Positions 18,982 to 28,630 of a stretch of 64,000 nucleotides of DNA are shown here, piece by piece. The first letter of the stretch is position 1, and every line of letters starts with the position of its first letter. Source of the stretch: Methanosarcina barkeri MS (GTDB lineage: Archaea > Halobacteriota > Methanosarcinia > Methanosarcinales > Methanosarcinaceae); the NCBI RefSeq assembly GCF_000970025.1, contig NZ_CP009528.1, positions 3,831,168 to 3,895,167 of the forward strand, given 5' to 3'. A model generated the notes under the pieces. It was not told the origin of the DNA, searched no databases, and saw only the letters and a program-made list of their open reading frames with translations. Both the position numbers and the translations under genes were made by a program.

Positions 18982-20382
18982 ATGTCTGAGACAATGAAAG
19001 CACTTTATAAAGAGGCGGCAAAGTGTGCCGAAGAGATTAAAAAGTATAAATCAGTCCACGTTGTTTCCCATATTGATGCTGATGGGCTGACTTCTGCAGG
19101 GATTATCTGTACTGCCCTTGAACGCGGAAATTTTGAATATACAACACGCTTTGTCAAGCAGCTTGATGAAAAGGCTCTTGATACCATCGCAGATGAAAAT
19201 CATGATATTGTCATTTTTACGGACCTGGGAAGTGGGATGTGCGAACAAATAGAATCCCGCGGGATTCATGCAGTGATCTCAGACCACCACCAGCCTCAGG
19301 GAAGCTATCAATTTCATCTGAATCCTCACCTTTTCGGAGCAAATGGCTCATATGAACTGAGCGGCTCGGGAAGTACTTACCTGCTGGCTTCAGCCCTTGG
19401 AAAAAATCAGGATCTTTCCTCGCTGGCCATAGTAGGAGCAGTTGGGGACATGCAACATCTGAAAATGGGGCAGCTTGTCGGGATCAACAGGGAAATTCTG
19501 GAAGAAGGAGTTAAAGAAGGCACTCTCCAGTTCAAAAAGGACCTGACCCTATTCGGAAAGCAAACCCGCCCGATTTATAAATTGATACAATATTCCTCTG
19601 ACCCTTATCTTCCCGGACTTACAGGAAATGAAGAAGCTTGCATCGAGTTTCTTCATACTCTCAACATTCGCTTCAACCAGAATGAACGCTGGAGGCGCTG
19701 GATTGACCTTGAAGACCCGGAAAAACAGAAAGTTGTCTCAGGACTCATCCAGTATTGCCTGAAATCAGGTATACCTTCGTATAAAATCGAGCGCCTGGTA
19801 GGTGAGGTATATGTTCTTCTAAGGGAAAAAGAAGGTACGGAAATGAGAGATGCTTCAGAGTTTTCCACCCTTCTTAATGCTACTGCACGTTATGACCATG
19901 CTGAGATAGGACTTGCAGTCTGCATGGGAGATAGAGAGAAAGGCTATGAGGACGCCCGCAAACTGCTTGCCGAACATAGACAGAACCTTGTTAACGGGCT
20001 CATGTATGTTAAAGAAAAAGGAGTCGTTCAGCTTGAAAATATCCAGTACTTCGATGCTGGCTCGGAAATAAAAGAAACTATCGTGGGAATTATTGCAGGC
20101 ATGAGTTCCACACTGGTTAAAAACAGAAATCTTCCCATTATTGCTTTTGCAAAAGCCGAAGGAGGGATTAAAGTATCAGCCAGGGGAACACAGGATCTGA
20201 TTCGCAGAGGAGTTAACCTTTCGGAAGCAATGTCAATGATATCGGCTGAAGTTGGAGGTGCAGGCGGCGGACACGATATTGCAGCAGGAGCAACTATTCC
20301 CAATGGTAAAAAGGAAGAGTTTGCAAGAAAACTGGATCTGTTTATAGGAGAACAAATGCAAAGAAAGGCACATTCAAAGTAA
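18982..20382 (+). CDS. RecJ-like DHH/DHHA1 nuclease
   Basis: This is an archaeal DHH phosphoesterase of the RecJ-like (GAN-type) group, expected to degrade single-stranded nucleic acid 5' to 3' and, in characterised archaea, to associate with the replication complex. Motifs: SHIDADGLTSAG (I), FTDLGSG (II), SDHHQPQG (III, about 100-107), VGAVGDM (IV) and the DHHA1 glycine motif GGAGGGHDIAAGA near the C-terminus. The 466-residue length is usual. ATG 18982 is chosen because TGGAGAG lies just upstream; GTG at 18970 would extend by four residues. It ends at a shared bidirectional terminator. Confidence 0.9.
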   Translation: MSETMKALYKEAAKCAEEIKKYKSVHVVSHIDADGLTSAGIICTALERGNFEYTTRFVKQLDEKALDTIADENHDIVIFTDLGSGMCEQIESRGIHAVISDHHQPQGSYQFHLNPHLFGANGSYELSGSGSTYLLASALGKNQDLSSLAIVGAVGDMQHLKMGQLVGINREILEEGVKEGTLQFKKDLTLFGKQTRPIYKLIQYSSDPYLPGLTGNEEACIEFLHTLNIRFNQNERWRRWIDLEDPEKQKVVSGLIQYCLKSGIPSYKIERLVGEVYVLLREKEGTEMRDASEFSTLLNATARYDHAEIGLAVCMGDREKGYEDARKLLAEHRQNLVNGLMYVKEKGVVQLENIQYFDAGSEIKETIVGIIAGMSSTLVKNRNLPIIAFAKAEGGIKVSARGTQDLIRRGVNLSEAMSMISAEVGGAGGGHDIAAGATIPNGKKEEFARKLDLFIGEQMQRKAHSK

Positions 20383-20433
20383 AGAACTAGCCTTCTGAAA
20401 CACACTCTAAAAAACTGAACTAAGTCGTGGGTA

Positions 20434-20485
20434 AAGGCTCAATAAAAACAAAGAAATTTTATAATAGGATTTGCCATTGAGCCTT
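20434..20485. terminator. Perfect 10-bp inverted repeat between convergent genes
   Basis: AAGGCTCAAT (20434-20443) and ATTGAGCCTT (20476-20485) flank an AT-rich loop between the recJ-like gene and the convergent NrpR-domain gene, overlapping the latter's stop codon. It probably serves both genes. Confidence 0.6.
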
Positions 20486-21242
20486 AAACCAGATCTTCAA
20501 TTCTGCTCATCTCTTTGAATGAGATTAGTCTTGACATTGCACTGGTATCTATGTCAATTCCATATTCCTGTACAACAGCCATAGGATTTGTCCCTCCTAT
20601 AACGACTATTCCGAGATGATCTCTCTCTATGGGAACATCCAGAACCCGTGTGTTTGGCTCCCCAACTTCCAAAATTCCACTAAAGCCTGCATCCAGAAGG
20701 TCAGAAAGGCAGCTTTCAATTTCATCTCTTGCAACCATAGGAGCTTCCCTAAGATTTGCAAGAATCTTACCTGAGCCTGTTCTGAGCATTTCCGATACAG
20801 AAGTAATACCCTGTGACATCAGGATTTCAAGCGGATCTACAGTCGTACTTACATAGGTCAGCACATCAGTGAAACGAACCGGAACTCCGTTTCGGATCTG
20901 AACAACTCCTCCAAGTTTAGGGTTTACAGGAATTCCTGCCTTGAGAAGCACACCGTCAATAGTAATGCTGCATACGGTCCCGATACCTACCTTTCCTTTT
21001 TCGATAGTCAGGTCTCCTATAGATTCTCCCTCGGAGACTATCTTAACATAGGGAGTCACAGAAAGCCCGCTTGAGATTACCATTTTGAAGATCCCAAGCA
21101 CATCGTCCAGATCTTTTTTATCAATAAGTGAAAGATTAAGAATGATATCTCCATCCATTATCTTAGGATCAAATGTAGTCCTGAACATAAGATCTCTTAT
21201 TCTGGATGATGTAAATTGAACACGGTATCCATTTTTTTGCAT
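20484..21242 (-). CDS. NrpR-domain regulator without HTH (NrpRII-like)
   Basis: This 252-residue protein is a single NrpR (DUF128) effector domain: the family's [10 protein letters not shown] and [10 protein letters not shown] segments are clear. NrpR represses nitrogen-fixation genes and senses 2-oxoglutarate. In Methanosarcina the system is known to be split between NrpRI, with a DNA-binding domain, and NrpRII, without one. No winged helix is present here, so this fits the NrpRII role as a partner or bridge to transcription machinery. ATG 21242 has a perfect GGAGGT site five bases upstream. Other DUF128 paralogues cannot be excluded. Confidence 0.8.
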   Translation of the reverse strand: MQKNGYRVQFTSSRIRDLMFRTTFDPKIMDGDIILNLSLIDKKDLDDVLGIFKMVISSGLSVTPYVKIVSEGESIGDLTIEKGKVGIGTVCSITIDGVLLKAGIPVNPKLGGVVQIRNGVPVRFTDVLTYVSTTVDPLEILMSQGITSVSEMLRTGSGKILANLREAPMVARDEIESCLSDLLDAGFSGILEVGEPNTRVLDVPIERDHLGIVVIGGTNPMAVVQEYGIDIDTSAMSRLISFKEMSRIEDLV

Positions 21243-21276
21243 TTCGAACCTCCAGTAGTTGAAGGTATTTATACTT

Positions 21277-21496
21277 ATTATAAGTTATGTATTAATTATG
21301 TGCTATAATTATGTACTAATAACCATATAACTATAATATATGTTTTTTATTATAAGTTATGTATTAACTATGTTCTCTAATTATGTACTAATGATCATAA
21401 TATAATTATAATATATGTTTTTTATTAGAAGTTATGTATTAATTATGTGCTCTAATTATGTACTAATGATCATAATATAATTATAATATATGTTTT
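21277..21496. repeat. 73-bp AT-rich tandem repeat, three copies
   Basis: Each unit runs from TATTATAAGTTATGTATTAA to ATAATATATGTTTT, starting at about 21277, 21349 and 21423. It lies between the NrpR-domain gene and pgi in the promoter region of the former, so it might affect regulation. Confidence 0.9.
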
Positions 21497-21650
21497 GAGC
21501 CTTTATCACTTATTTTTTGCGCTCTCACCTACCCATAGAACCGGATTACTATAGGGCGGGAAATAAGAGTAAAAGTTTTCTGAGAGAACGAACTTAAAAA
21601 GGAAAAACTAAAAAAGTCCAGTATGTTTAAGCTGGAAAATAGCCTGTTTC

Positions 21651-22391
21651 TCAGAACACTCCTGTTAAGAATCCTGTAAAATCCTGTGGAGCCGTTAAAA
21701 ATCTCAGTTTTTCAATTCTATGCACAAGCTCATACATACATTCTCCGGAACCGAGCCCTAGATTATCGTATGCAAGGGGTTCAAGATGGCGGATAGGTGG
21801 TGTATTCCTGTAAAGAGGATTTTTGACATAACCATCTTTAAGCAGGAAATAAGAAGCCCCGGAAAGTCTTTTTATAGGTTCATAAACCGAGGAAAAGTCG
21901 CGACAAACCCAGTTTGCCATTTCGAGAGTTTTATCGGAAGCGTTTATAGTCACATGCCCGTATCCAGGAGGAACAAGTACTAAATCTCCTTTTTTTGCTT
22001 TTATGACTACGACATCTAGAACAAAATCTTCCTCTCCACTTTTCACCTTTTGCAGAAGATAAGTAGCAGAACCTTCAAGTACCTGATAAATTTCAGGATA
22101 GTAGGCATTTGTTCCTGGAACACGCGGATGGTAGTGGCCTACAGTTTTAATATATTCAGATCCAAGCATTGCGGGAGGAATTACAGTAATGTCATACCTC
22201 AGGTGATGAGCTTTAATTGCTTCAAGTTCAGAGTCACTTTTCGCAAGGTCCCTGAACATGTAGTACACATCCCGATTTCGTACCTCTGTTTCTTCAAACC
22301 ACTCCTTATCAAACACCACATCTTCCATATCATGGAGTCTTCGGACATCTGCCACAGAGACTTTATCCCCGAACTTCATTGTAACTTCCAT
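21651..22391 (-). CDS. pgi: Cupin-type glucose-6-phosphate isomerase
   Basis: Archaeal (cupin) phosphoglucose isomerase interconverts glucose-6-phosphate and fructose-6-phosphate with a bound metal. The cupin motifs are clear: TVGHYHPRVPGT supplies two histidines, YYPEIYQVLEG the glutamate, and PPGYGHVTIN the third histidine. The 246-residue length is slightly longer than the usual 190-220 because of a C-terminal extension. ATG 22391 follows an AGGGGA site. It is probably used in gluconeogenesis and glycogen turnover. It appears monocistronic. Confidence 0.92.
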   Translation of the reverse strand: MEVTMKFGDKVSVADVRRLHDMEDVVFDKEWFEETEVRNRDVYYMFRDLAKSDSELEAIKAHHLRYDITVIPPAMLGSEYIKTVGHYHPRVPGTNAYYPEIYQVLEGSATYLLQKVKSGEEDFVLDVVVIKAKKGDLVLVPPGYGHVTINASDKTLEMANWVCRDFSSVYEPIKRLSGASYFLLKDGYVKNPLYRNTPPIRHLEPLAYDNLGLGSGECMYELVHRIEKLRFLTAPQDFTGFLTGVF

Positions 22392-22585
22392 CGAGTTCCC
22401 CTTTCCTACCAGAGCATATAGCTAATATTCAGATTACAAACAAGAATTTACTATAAAGGCGCCAATACATTACCAGAGTCGACTATCAGGAACAGCACTA
22501 TAAGTATAATAAAGTAACTGACGGAAATACTACTGCAGCCTGATTTTTTACCTCTTGCTATTTGAAACCTGAAAGATAATACCTC

Positions 22586-23335
22586 TCAGGCATTCAGAGC
22601 ATTTTCAACCATTTTAGGGTAAGTAAGCTCTATAATAGTTTTCAGATTAACTGTATCTTCTCTGTTGTATTTAATAAGTGTATCCAGAGCTTCACGATCT
22701 CCTTTCTCATATTTTTTCCAGAGCCTCACGGCATCAAAACCTGTTATGCCCTCAGTACCGTCGCTTCGGGTGATCCCGAGTAGTTTTTCAATGTTTTTTA
22801 AACCTCCACTGTACCCTATTCGCCTTAAGGGGTACATAAGGTCTATATGGAGCTGATTGAACTCAATTTCGGGAAATTCGGATTTTATGAAAGGTAAATC
22901 AAAACGGGCACCATTGAAGGATACAAGTAGCCTGTATTTTGAGAACTCTTCTACAATGTCATCAAGGTTAATATCTTTTATATACGTTTTTGATTCTTTT
23001 CCGTTGTAGATTCCCACAATAGTTATTTCATCTCGGGACTTAGAAAGTCCCGTTGTTTCGATGTCTACAAATGCAGCAGAATCGGAAAATAAGGAATATG
23101 CCCTCCAGTGCTCGGCAGAAGGAAGGCATTGTGAGAAAAAACAATGATCTTTTGCTGCAAGGTGCTCAGAAGATATCCTCACCCCTTCACAAATTCTGGC
23201 CTTTCGTGATGAAGGTATAGAGATCCGGTCTTCCATTTCAAGAAATTCTTTCCAAGTATGTATACCTTGAGCCCAGATTTTTCGTTCAAGGCCCTTTCCT
23301 ACACCCGGAATATGAATGTATGTATTATTCAGCAT
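22586..23335 (-). CDS. RNase H-like (DEDDy) exonuclease, YprB-type
   Basis: This 250-residue protein has a short N-terminal helix-hairpin-helix-like part (IHIPGVGKGLERKIW) and a 3'-5' exonuclease-type domain. The catalytic acidic residues are seen in FVDIETTG (Exo I), FNGARFDLPF (Exo II) and YNREDTVN (Exo III, DEDDy type). It matches the ribonuclease-H-like family of E. coli-independent YprB proteins. The substrate is not known. The start at 23335 is preferred because AGGGGAAAT precedes it; an earlier ATG at 23422 would add 29 hydrophobic residues with no family match. Confidence 0.8.
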   Translation of the reverse strand: MLNNTYIHIPGVGKGLERKIWAQGIHTWKEFLEMEDRISIPSSRKARICEGVRISSEHLAAKDHCFFSQCLPSAEHWRAYSLFSDSAAFVDIETTGLSKSRDEITIVGIYNGKESKTYIKDINLDDIVEEFSKYRLLVSFNGARFDLPFIKSEFPEIEFNQLHIDLMYPLRRIGYSGGLKNIEKLLGITRSDGTEGITGFDAVRLWKKYEKGDREALDTLIKYNREDTVNLKTIIELTYPKMVENALNA

Positions 23336-23565
23336 ATTTCCCCTGAACCAATTGGGGGTAATATTTAATAAAAATACTGCATGAAACTGGAAGTGTTCTA
23401 AAGAGAAAAACAACAAATTCAAGAACTAGATATAGTATAAAGTGCGAACACAGATATAACAATAGTGGCTGAAAGATGATAAAGAGTCACGTTACAGGAT
23501 AAATTTTTAAAGATGGAAAGTCCAAAACTATTCAAAATAAATTATATAATATAGGTGTGCAGTTA

Positions 23566-24489
23566 ATGGCTAAAATTTCCGTGATTGGTGCAGGAAACGT
23601 AGGGGCAACTACAGTCCAGCGACTAGCTGAACTTGAACTTGGCGAAATTGTCATGACGGATATTGTGGAAGGACTACCGCAAGGAAAAGCCCTCGACCTT
23701 ATGCAAGCAGGGGCAATAAAAGGTTATGATACGTCAATAATTGGGACCAATGATTATGCAGAGATCGTAGACTCTGATCTTGTAATAATTACAGCAGGGA
23801 TTGCAAGAAAACCCGGAATGACTAGGGAAGATCTGATTAAAACAAATTCTAAAATAATAGCAGAGGTTTCCAGAAATATTGCAAAGTATGCTCCGGACTC
23901 CGTAGTAATTAATGTCACAAATCCACTTGACATTATAACGTACATAGCTATGAAATCAACAGGATTTGAGACAAAGAAAGTATTCGGAATGAGCGGAGTT
24001 CTGGATTCGGGACGTTTTGCAAGCTTTATTGCAGAAGAACTGAAGTGCTCGAAAAAAGATGTTCAGGCAATGGTTATAGGTGGTCATGGAGATCTGATGG
24101 TGCCTCTTCCTCAATATACAACAGTGTCAGGAGTTCCACTCACGGACCTGCTTCCAGAGGACAGAATTGCCAAGCTGGTAGAGAGGACAGTAAACGGAGG
24201 AGCAGAGATCGTAGAGCTCCTTAAACAGGGCAGTGCTTTTTACGCACCTTCAGCGGCTATTGTCTCAATGGCGGAAGCCGTTATTAAAAATTCGAGGAGA
24301 ATTTTGCCTGCTTCGTCTTATCTTGAAGGACAGTACGGGCAGGAAGGTATTTACTTCGGTGTACCCGTAAAGCTTGGGGCATCAGGAGTAGAAGAAATCC
24401 TTGAACTCAAGCTAGAAGAAAGCCAGTACGAGATTCTCAGAAAATCCTCAGAAACTATTCGAAACACGATTTCACAGCTAGAAGTATAA
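23566..24489 (+). CDS. mdh: Malate dehydrogenase (LDH-like)
   Basis: It converts malate and oxaloacetate with NAD(P)H in the incomplete TCA cycle of methanogens. The Rossmann start VIGAGNVGATT and the NAD-specificity strand MTDIVEG are visible, then the VTNPLDI loop and the catalytic histidine in VIGGHGDLMVPL. Substrate-binding arginines lie in RKPGMTR, which marks malate rather than lactate specificity. Length is 307 residues. ATG 23566 has AGGTG eight bases upstream, so the in-frame GTG at 23557 is not needed. Confidence 0.94.
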   Translation: MAKISVIGAGNVGATTVQRLAELELGEIVMTDIVEGLPQGKALDLMQAGAIKGYDTSIIGTNDYAEIVDSDLVIITAGIARKPGMTREDLIKTNSKIIAEVSRNIAKYAPDSVVINVTNPLDIITYIAMKSTGFETKKVFGMSGVLDSGRFASFIAEELKCSKKDVQAMVIGGHGDLMVPLPQYTTVSGVPLTDLLPEDRIAKLVERTVNGGAEIVELLKQGSAFYAPSAAIVSMAEAVIKNSRRILPASSYLEGQYGQEGIYFGVPVKLGASGVEEILELKLEESQYEILRKSSETIRNTISQLEV

Positions 24490-24552
24490 AGAAATAAACT
24501 GGAATAAGAGATAAACTGAGATTCAAAGGGGATTAATCAGAATAAAAAGAAA

Positions 24553-24650
24553 GGTTATATAAAAGACTGAAGAGTTCTGATCACAGGTAACCCAAAAATT
24601 TACCTGTGAGCCAGAAAAATTCTCAAAAAGGTATCTTCTCATTCTGGACA
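24553..24650 (+). ncRNA. Candidate small structured RNA
   Basis: A TATA-like GGTTATATAAAAG at 24553-24565 is followed at the archaeal spacing by two inverted repeats: CACAGGTAA/TTACCTGTG (24582-24608, nine perfect pairs) and CCAGAA/TTCTGG (24611-24647). No protein frame covers it. The gap 24490-24957 is otherwise featureless. This may instead be a terminator region for mdh. Confidence 0.35.
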
Positions 24651-24957
24651 GTTGCAGGAAAAAGGTAAGTAAGCTGTAGCCTTTGAGTAAACAAGAGTAA
24701 AAACAGCTTAACACTTTTAGAACTCCCTCTTCTTAGTTCAAACATCGGACAAAGAATTTAACAAAACGAGACCATTTTTATCTCTCGCTAGTTAAAATAA
24801 GGGGATTTATTATAATAATGATTAAGATTCCATTTTACCTGAAAATGTGAGATAAAACTAGAGATGACATAAGTTAGCAAAACTGTAAGATATATAAGTA
24901 TGTTTTTCATATAAGATTAGGATAAAGATTTAAATTAATTTACAAAGCAGGGATATG

Positions 24958-25215
24958 ATGCGCGCAGAACTTACATCACTTTTTGGTTTAAACGTGTACA
25001 CAAACGCTGGTGTTTATGTAGGGAAGTTGCAGGATCTCGTAATTGATATAGAAGATCAGAAAATTACCGGGCTTGCTATTTCGGATATCAATAGGGAACT
25101 TTTTGACCTGACTACCAGGGGCGTAATTATTCCTTACAGATGGGTTATAACGGCAGCAGATATCATAATAGTAAGAGATGTTATCCAGAGATACAAAAAG
25201 CGAAAAGAAGATTAA
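24958..25215 (+). CDS. PRC-barrel domain protein
   Basis: This is a single PRC-barrel domain of 85 residues (LFGLNVYTNAGVYVGKLQDL onward), a small beta barrel found in photosynthetic reaction-centre H subunits and in RNA-processing proteins such as RimM. Stand-alone archaeal copies are common and their role is not settled. A GCAGGGA site favours ATG 24958 over the ATG three bases earlier. The thg1 gene begins 17 bp after its stop, so they are likely co-transcribed, which hints at an RNA-related task. Confidence 0.88.
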   Translation: MRAELTSLFGLNVYTNAGVYVGKLQDLVIDIEDQKITGLAISDINRELFDLTTRGVIIPYRWVITAADIIIVRDVIQRYKKRKED

Positions 25216-25232
25216 GTTAATCTGAAAAGTAC

Positions 25233-25964
25233 ATGAAAGACCGGGAAATTTATGCTGAGATGCGCTGTATCCCTCCGGTGGTTGTGCGCGCGGACGGCAG
25301 GAATTTTAAAAATACACTTAGGGGCCTGGGCTTTGGAAAACCCTATGACCAAACTTTCGCCAGGGTAATGGCGGATACTGCTGAACTTTTTATTAAGAAA
25401 AGTGGTTTAAGCCCTCTCTTTGCTTACACTTTTTCGGATGAAGTTAGTTTTCTCTTTATGGAACTTCCCTTTGAGGGAAGAGTAGAAAAAATTGATTCTG
25501 TCACGGCAAGCTTTCTGGGAAGTGCACTTACGATAAATTTGCAACTTGAAAAACCTGTGGCTTTTGATTCTAGAATAGTAGTTCTTCAAAAAGAGGAGAT
25601 TCCTGCGTATTTTCACTGGAGGCAACTTGAAGCCTGGCGCAATTTTGTGTCAGCCTGGGGATATTATACGTTGAGGGATGAAGGAATAAGTAAGGTTGAG
25701 GCTTCGAAATGTCTCAGAGGAAAAAAAGAATGGGAAATCCATGAAATGCTTTTTGAGAGAGGAATCAATCTTTCAACTCTTCCTGCCTGGCAGAGGAGAG
25801 GAGTTATTATTTCAAAAGAAGAATACGAAATATCTGGCTTTAATCCCATACTTGACAAAGAGACAAAATCTCTGCGTAGAAGGGTCACTCAAAACTGGGA
25901 AATCCCGAATTTTAAATCTGAAGAAGGCATGGCATTTTTACAGAAACTTATTAATAGGAATTAA
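25233..25964 (+). CDS. thg1: Thg1 family tRNA guanylyltransferase / tRNA repair enzyme
   Basis: Thg1-family enzymes add nucleotides in the 3'-5' direction: eukaryotic members add G-1 to tRNA-His and archaeal ones repair 5'-truncated tRNAs. The catalytic core is visible: VVRADGRNFKN with the first carboxylate, KPYDQTFARVM, and AYTFSDEVSFLF with the second. Later EAWRNFVSAWGYYTL and a basic C-terminal part complete the 243-residue protein. In M. acetivorans this gene is reported to contain an in-frame UAG read as pyrrolysine; here the frame has no UAG. It lies between the PRC-barrel gene and tyrS, probably in one operon. Confidence 0.93.
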   Translation: MKDREIYAEMRCIPPVVVRADGRNFKNTLRGLGFGKPYDQTFARVMADTAELFIKKSGLSPLFAYTFSDEVSFLFMELPFEGRVEKIDSVTASFLGSALTINLQLEKPVAFDSRIVVLQKEEIPAYFHWRQLEAWRNFVSAWGYYTLRDEGISKVEASKCLRGKKEWEIHEMLFERGINLSTLPAWQRRGVIISKEEYEISGFNPILDKETKSLRRRVTQNWEIPNFKSEEGMAFLQKLINRN

Positions 25965-26002
25965 GGTTTTGAGAATAAGAAAATAAAAGGAATGTAGAGG
26001 CA

Positions 26003-26956
26003 ATGGACAGACTCGACCTTATAAAAAGAAATGTTCAGGAAATCGTAACTGAAGGAGAACTTGAAGAGCTTCTTAACAAAAAAAAAGCTCCACGTGCCTA
26101 CGTCGGATACGAACCTAGTGGAAAAATCCATATGGGTCATGTTCTTACAGTAAATAAACTAATTGATCTCCAAAAAGCCGGATTCGAAATTACTGTCCTG
26201 CTTGCGGACGTGCATGCTTATCTTAATAGGAAAGGTACGCTTGAAGAAGTCCGAAAGATTGCAGACTATAACAAGCGCTGCTTTATTGCCCTCGGGCTTG
26301 ACAAAGAAAAAACTAATTTTGTTTATGGGTCTGACTATCAGCTTGGAGCAGAGTACATGTTAAATGTTCTCAAACTTTCAAGGTCAGTGACTCTGAATAG
26401 GGCTCGCAGGAGCATGGATGAAGTCGGGCGTGCTATGGATGACCCAACCGTTTCTCAGATGGTATATCCACTGATGCAGGCTATTGATATTGCTCTGCTC
26501 GGAGTTGATATCGCAGTTGGAGGTATTGACCAGAGAAAAATCCATATGCTTGCACGTGAAAACCTAAAGAATCTAGGATTCGAAACCCCAATCTGCATTC
26601 ATACTCCAATTCTTCTGGGATTAGATGGAACCAAGATGGCTTCATCAAAGGAGAATTTTATTTCGGTGGATGACACTGAAGAAGAGATCTATAAAAAGCT
26701 TAAGAAAGCGTACTGTAAGATCGGAGACACGGAAGAAAACCCAATTCTCGCTCTTTTCCGCTACCATATATTTCCTAGATACGAAACTGTTGTCATAGAG
26801 AGACCTGAGAAATTCGGTGGAAATATAACATATGTGAGTTACGAAGAAATGGAAAATGCTTTTGCAGCAGAAAGTGTTCATCCAATGGATCTGAAAAATT
26901 CAGCCGCAAAGTATATAAATGAGATTCTGGACCCTGTCAGGAAAGTTCTGCTTTAA
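26003..26956 (+). CDS. tyrS: Tyrosyl-tRNA synthetase
   Basis: This class I enzyme charges tRNA-Tyr. It has the archaeal/eukaryal short form of 317 residues. The ATP-binding HIGH-type motif is IHMGH and the KMSKS-type loop is KMASSKEN. The tyrosine-binding region includes YVGYEPSGKIH, and QAIDIALLGVDIAVGGIDQRK forms the core. The gene follows thg1 by 38 bp, so the PRC-barrel, thg1 and tyrS genes make a tRNA-centred cluster. A GC-rich hairpin follows the stop codon. Confidence 0.96.
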   Translation: MDRLDLIKRNVQEIVTEGELEELLNKKKAPRAYVGYEPSGKIHMGHVLTVNKLIDLQKAGFEITVLLADVHAYLNRKGTLEEVRKIADYNKRCFIALGLDKEKTNFVYGSDYQLGAEYMLNVLKLSRSVTLNRARRSMDEVGRAMDDPTVSQMVYPLMQAIDIALLGVDIAVGGIDQRKIHMLARENLKNLGFETPICIHTPILLGLDGTKMASSKENFISVDDTEEEIYKKLKKAYCKIGDTEENPILALFRYHIFPRYETVVIERPEKFGGNITYVSYEEMENAFAAESVHPMDLKNSAAKYINEILDPVRKVLL

Positions 26957-26965
26957 ATTATGGGA

Positions 26966-26986
26966 TGGCCGGGCTCTTCTCGGCCA
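26966..26986 (+). terminator. GC-rich hairpin after tyrS
   Basis: TGGCCG and CGGCCA pair around a short loop 10 bases after the tyrS stop. No T tract follows, so it may be an RNA 3'-end stabiliser rather than a classical terminator. Confidence 0.4.
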
Positions 26987-27165
26987 CTTCAGAGAAAAAA
27001 TAAGAATAGAACCTTTATCCAAAGTATAAGATATAGGTTCACGTAAAACTTGTTGCTTAAAATAAGGTACTTATTTTAGAAATGAAAGAAGCTTCTGGAT
27101 AAAATGTTATATAGCTATAGATCATAGAATATTTAAAGGGTCGTCTAGCTATTCAGGGTGCTTTT

Positions 27166-28338
27166 ATGAAATATATTTACCAGGACTCTACGGAACTGCC
27201 TGTACAGCGGGATTTCATTGAGGATCTGAGAACTTTTTTAGATATAACTTCCCGAGTAATCCCTCTGGAAAACTCCATAATAGAAATAAAGTGCAAGCAG
27301 AAAGAAACGCTTCATGAACTGAAGAGTAGAATAGAAGGAATGAATTATTTTGAAGAGAAGCTTGAGACTTTACTCAGAAAATTGGTAAATGAAGTTGATA
27401 TAGAGGACATTATACCCTGCACTAACGCAATCCTGCAAACATGCAGCGAGAATCTCGGGAAAAGAAGAGAAATCCTCAAAGCTGAGTATACAAAAATAGA
27501 AGATGGTACTCCAGAGGATTATAAAAAAGTTGAAGAAGATATACTTGAAGTTCTTAGCAGGTTTTTAATCACAGGAGTTTACGGAGCTGAAAAGAGATTT
27601 GAACTTTCCATCAATACAAATAGCATTTCAGGAGAAATGGAAGGTTGGGTCTCGGGTTTGCAGTATCATTACACACTCACTTTTACAGAAGAGACTCTGA
27701 CAGTAGAAAAACTACTTGGAAGCTTAAGCCTGCCAGGATGGACGCGGGCAGGCATCCTGAGAAAAGAAGAAAAAATAAAAATGCAGAACCTTTCCGAATT
27801 TCTTGTAACTTTTCTAGAGTATGACACTCAGAAAAACATACGTATAGCCCTGGAAAACAAAAAAGCAAACAGGAAATTCAGAATTGAAGGCGGAGATCAC
27901 AGATATTTTGTATATGAAGATGATAAGGAAATCACCTCGGATAAAGAGCTTGGGGATTTCATTGATATGGAAAATCTGGCAAGAATTCCTGAAAAAATTC
28001 AGGCTTATTTCATGGCAAATATCCGCACCTACAACCTTTCAAAAGTCCTCCTTGACGAAGAGGATGCCATTTCTACCAATCAGATCTTCGATTGCCTGAA
28101 AGTTATTGCAGAGCAGTATGGAGTAATCGTACAGGAATGCCTGGCAAAAGGACACAATAAAGAAGAGATAACCATCAAAATGGAAAAAGCTGATGGCACA
28201 CGGACTGAGAAATATATAACAAAGACTGAAATCTACACCCAACTGGCAGAGGTCGGAAGTGAAGGCATTGAGATTGCTGGAATACTTGGTGTTGATAGCA
28301 GAACTCAAATAAAAGATAAAAAATACCTGATTGTCTAA
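27166..28338 (+). CDS. Conserved hypothetical protein, 390 residues
   Basis: I do not recognise this protein. It starts MKYIYQDSTELPVQRDFIEDL, a beginning I associate with uncharacterised archaeal proteins of about this length. The first 130 residues are helical and charged, likely coiled coil; the middle (about 140-260) contains the segment FELSINTNSISGEMEGWVSG and more helices; the C-terminal third is strand and helix mixed. No signal peptide, membrane helix or catalytic motif is evident. It is soluble and stands alone before the MITE and IS at 28.4 kb. Confidence 0.8.
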   Translation: MKYIYQDSTELPVQRDFIEDLRTFLDITSRVIPLENSIIEIKCKQKETLHELKSRIEGMNYFEEKLETLLRKLVNEVDIEDIIPCTNAILQTCSENLGKRREILKAEYTKIEDGTPEDYKKVEEDILEVLSRFLITGVYGAEKRFELSINTNSISGEMEGWVSGLQYHYTLTFTEETLTVEKLLGSLSLPGWTRAGILRKEEKIKMQNLSEFLVTFLEYDTQKNIRIALENKKANRKFRIEGGDHRYFVYEDDKEITSDKELGDFIDMENLARIPEKIQAYFMANIRTYNLSKVLLDEEDAISTNQIFDCLKVIAEQYGVIVQECLAKGHNKEEITIKMEKADGTRTEKYITKTEIYTQLAEVGSEGIEIAGILGVDSRTQIKDKKYLIV

Positions 28339-28366
28339 AACTTTTCTTGCACTTTATTTTTAGAGA

Positions 28367-28485
28367 TAGGACTTACGCACTTGAGGACCAAAATCAATTA
28401 CGTCAAAGATTGTGGATTAAAGTCATGCTTTAGACATTTAACGGTTTAATACTGCTGATTCTTCAGTTCAACTACGTAAGTCCTA
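28367..28485. mobile_element. 119-bp MITE with IS701-like ends
   Basis: The ends TAGGACTTACGCACTTGA and (reverse complement) TAGGACTTACGTAGTTGA form an inverted repeat around a non-coding core. The same word ends the IS at 28631-29773, so this is probably a non-autonomous derivative that the transposase could recognise. Confidence 0.75.
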
Positions 28486-28630
28486 ATCTATTAGACTTCA
28501 AAATGCAAGTAAGTTTGCAGATTCAATAACAGTAGAAGATTGTGAGGTTGACGGCTTTTATCCCCCACCTACCAGATAGGATTTATCCGATATTTCGAGG
28601 AAGGGGACTTCCAGCCTTATTGTTAAATCT

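Noticed and set aside
23335-23422. The N-terminal extension of the DEDD exonuclease from ATG 23422
   Set aside because: The extension has no family match and the internal ATG has a good ribosome-binding site.
24582-24608. A tRNA gene in the gap after mdh
   Set aside because: The stems do not form a cloverleaf and there is no T-loop GTTC motif at the right place.
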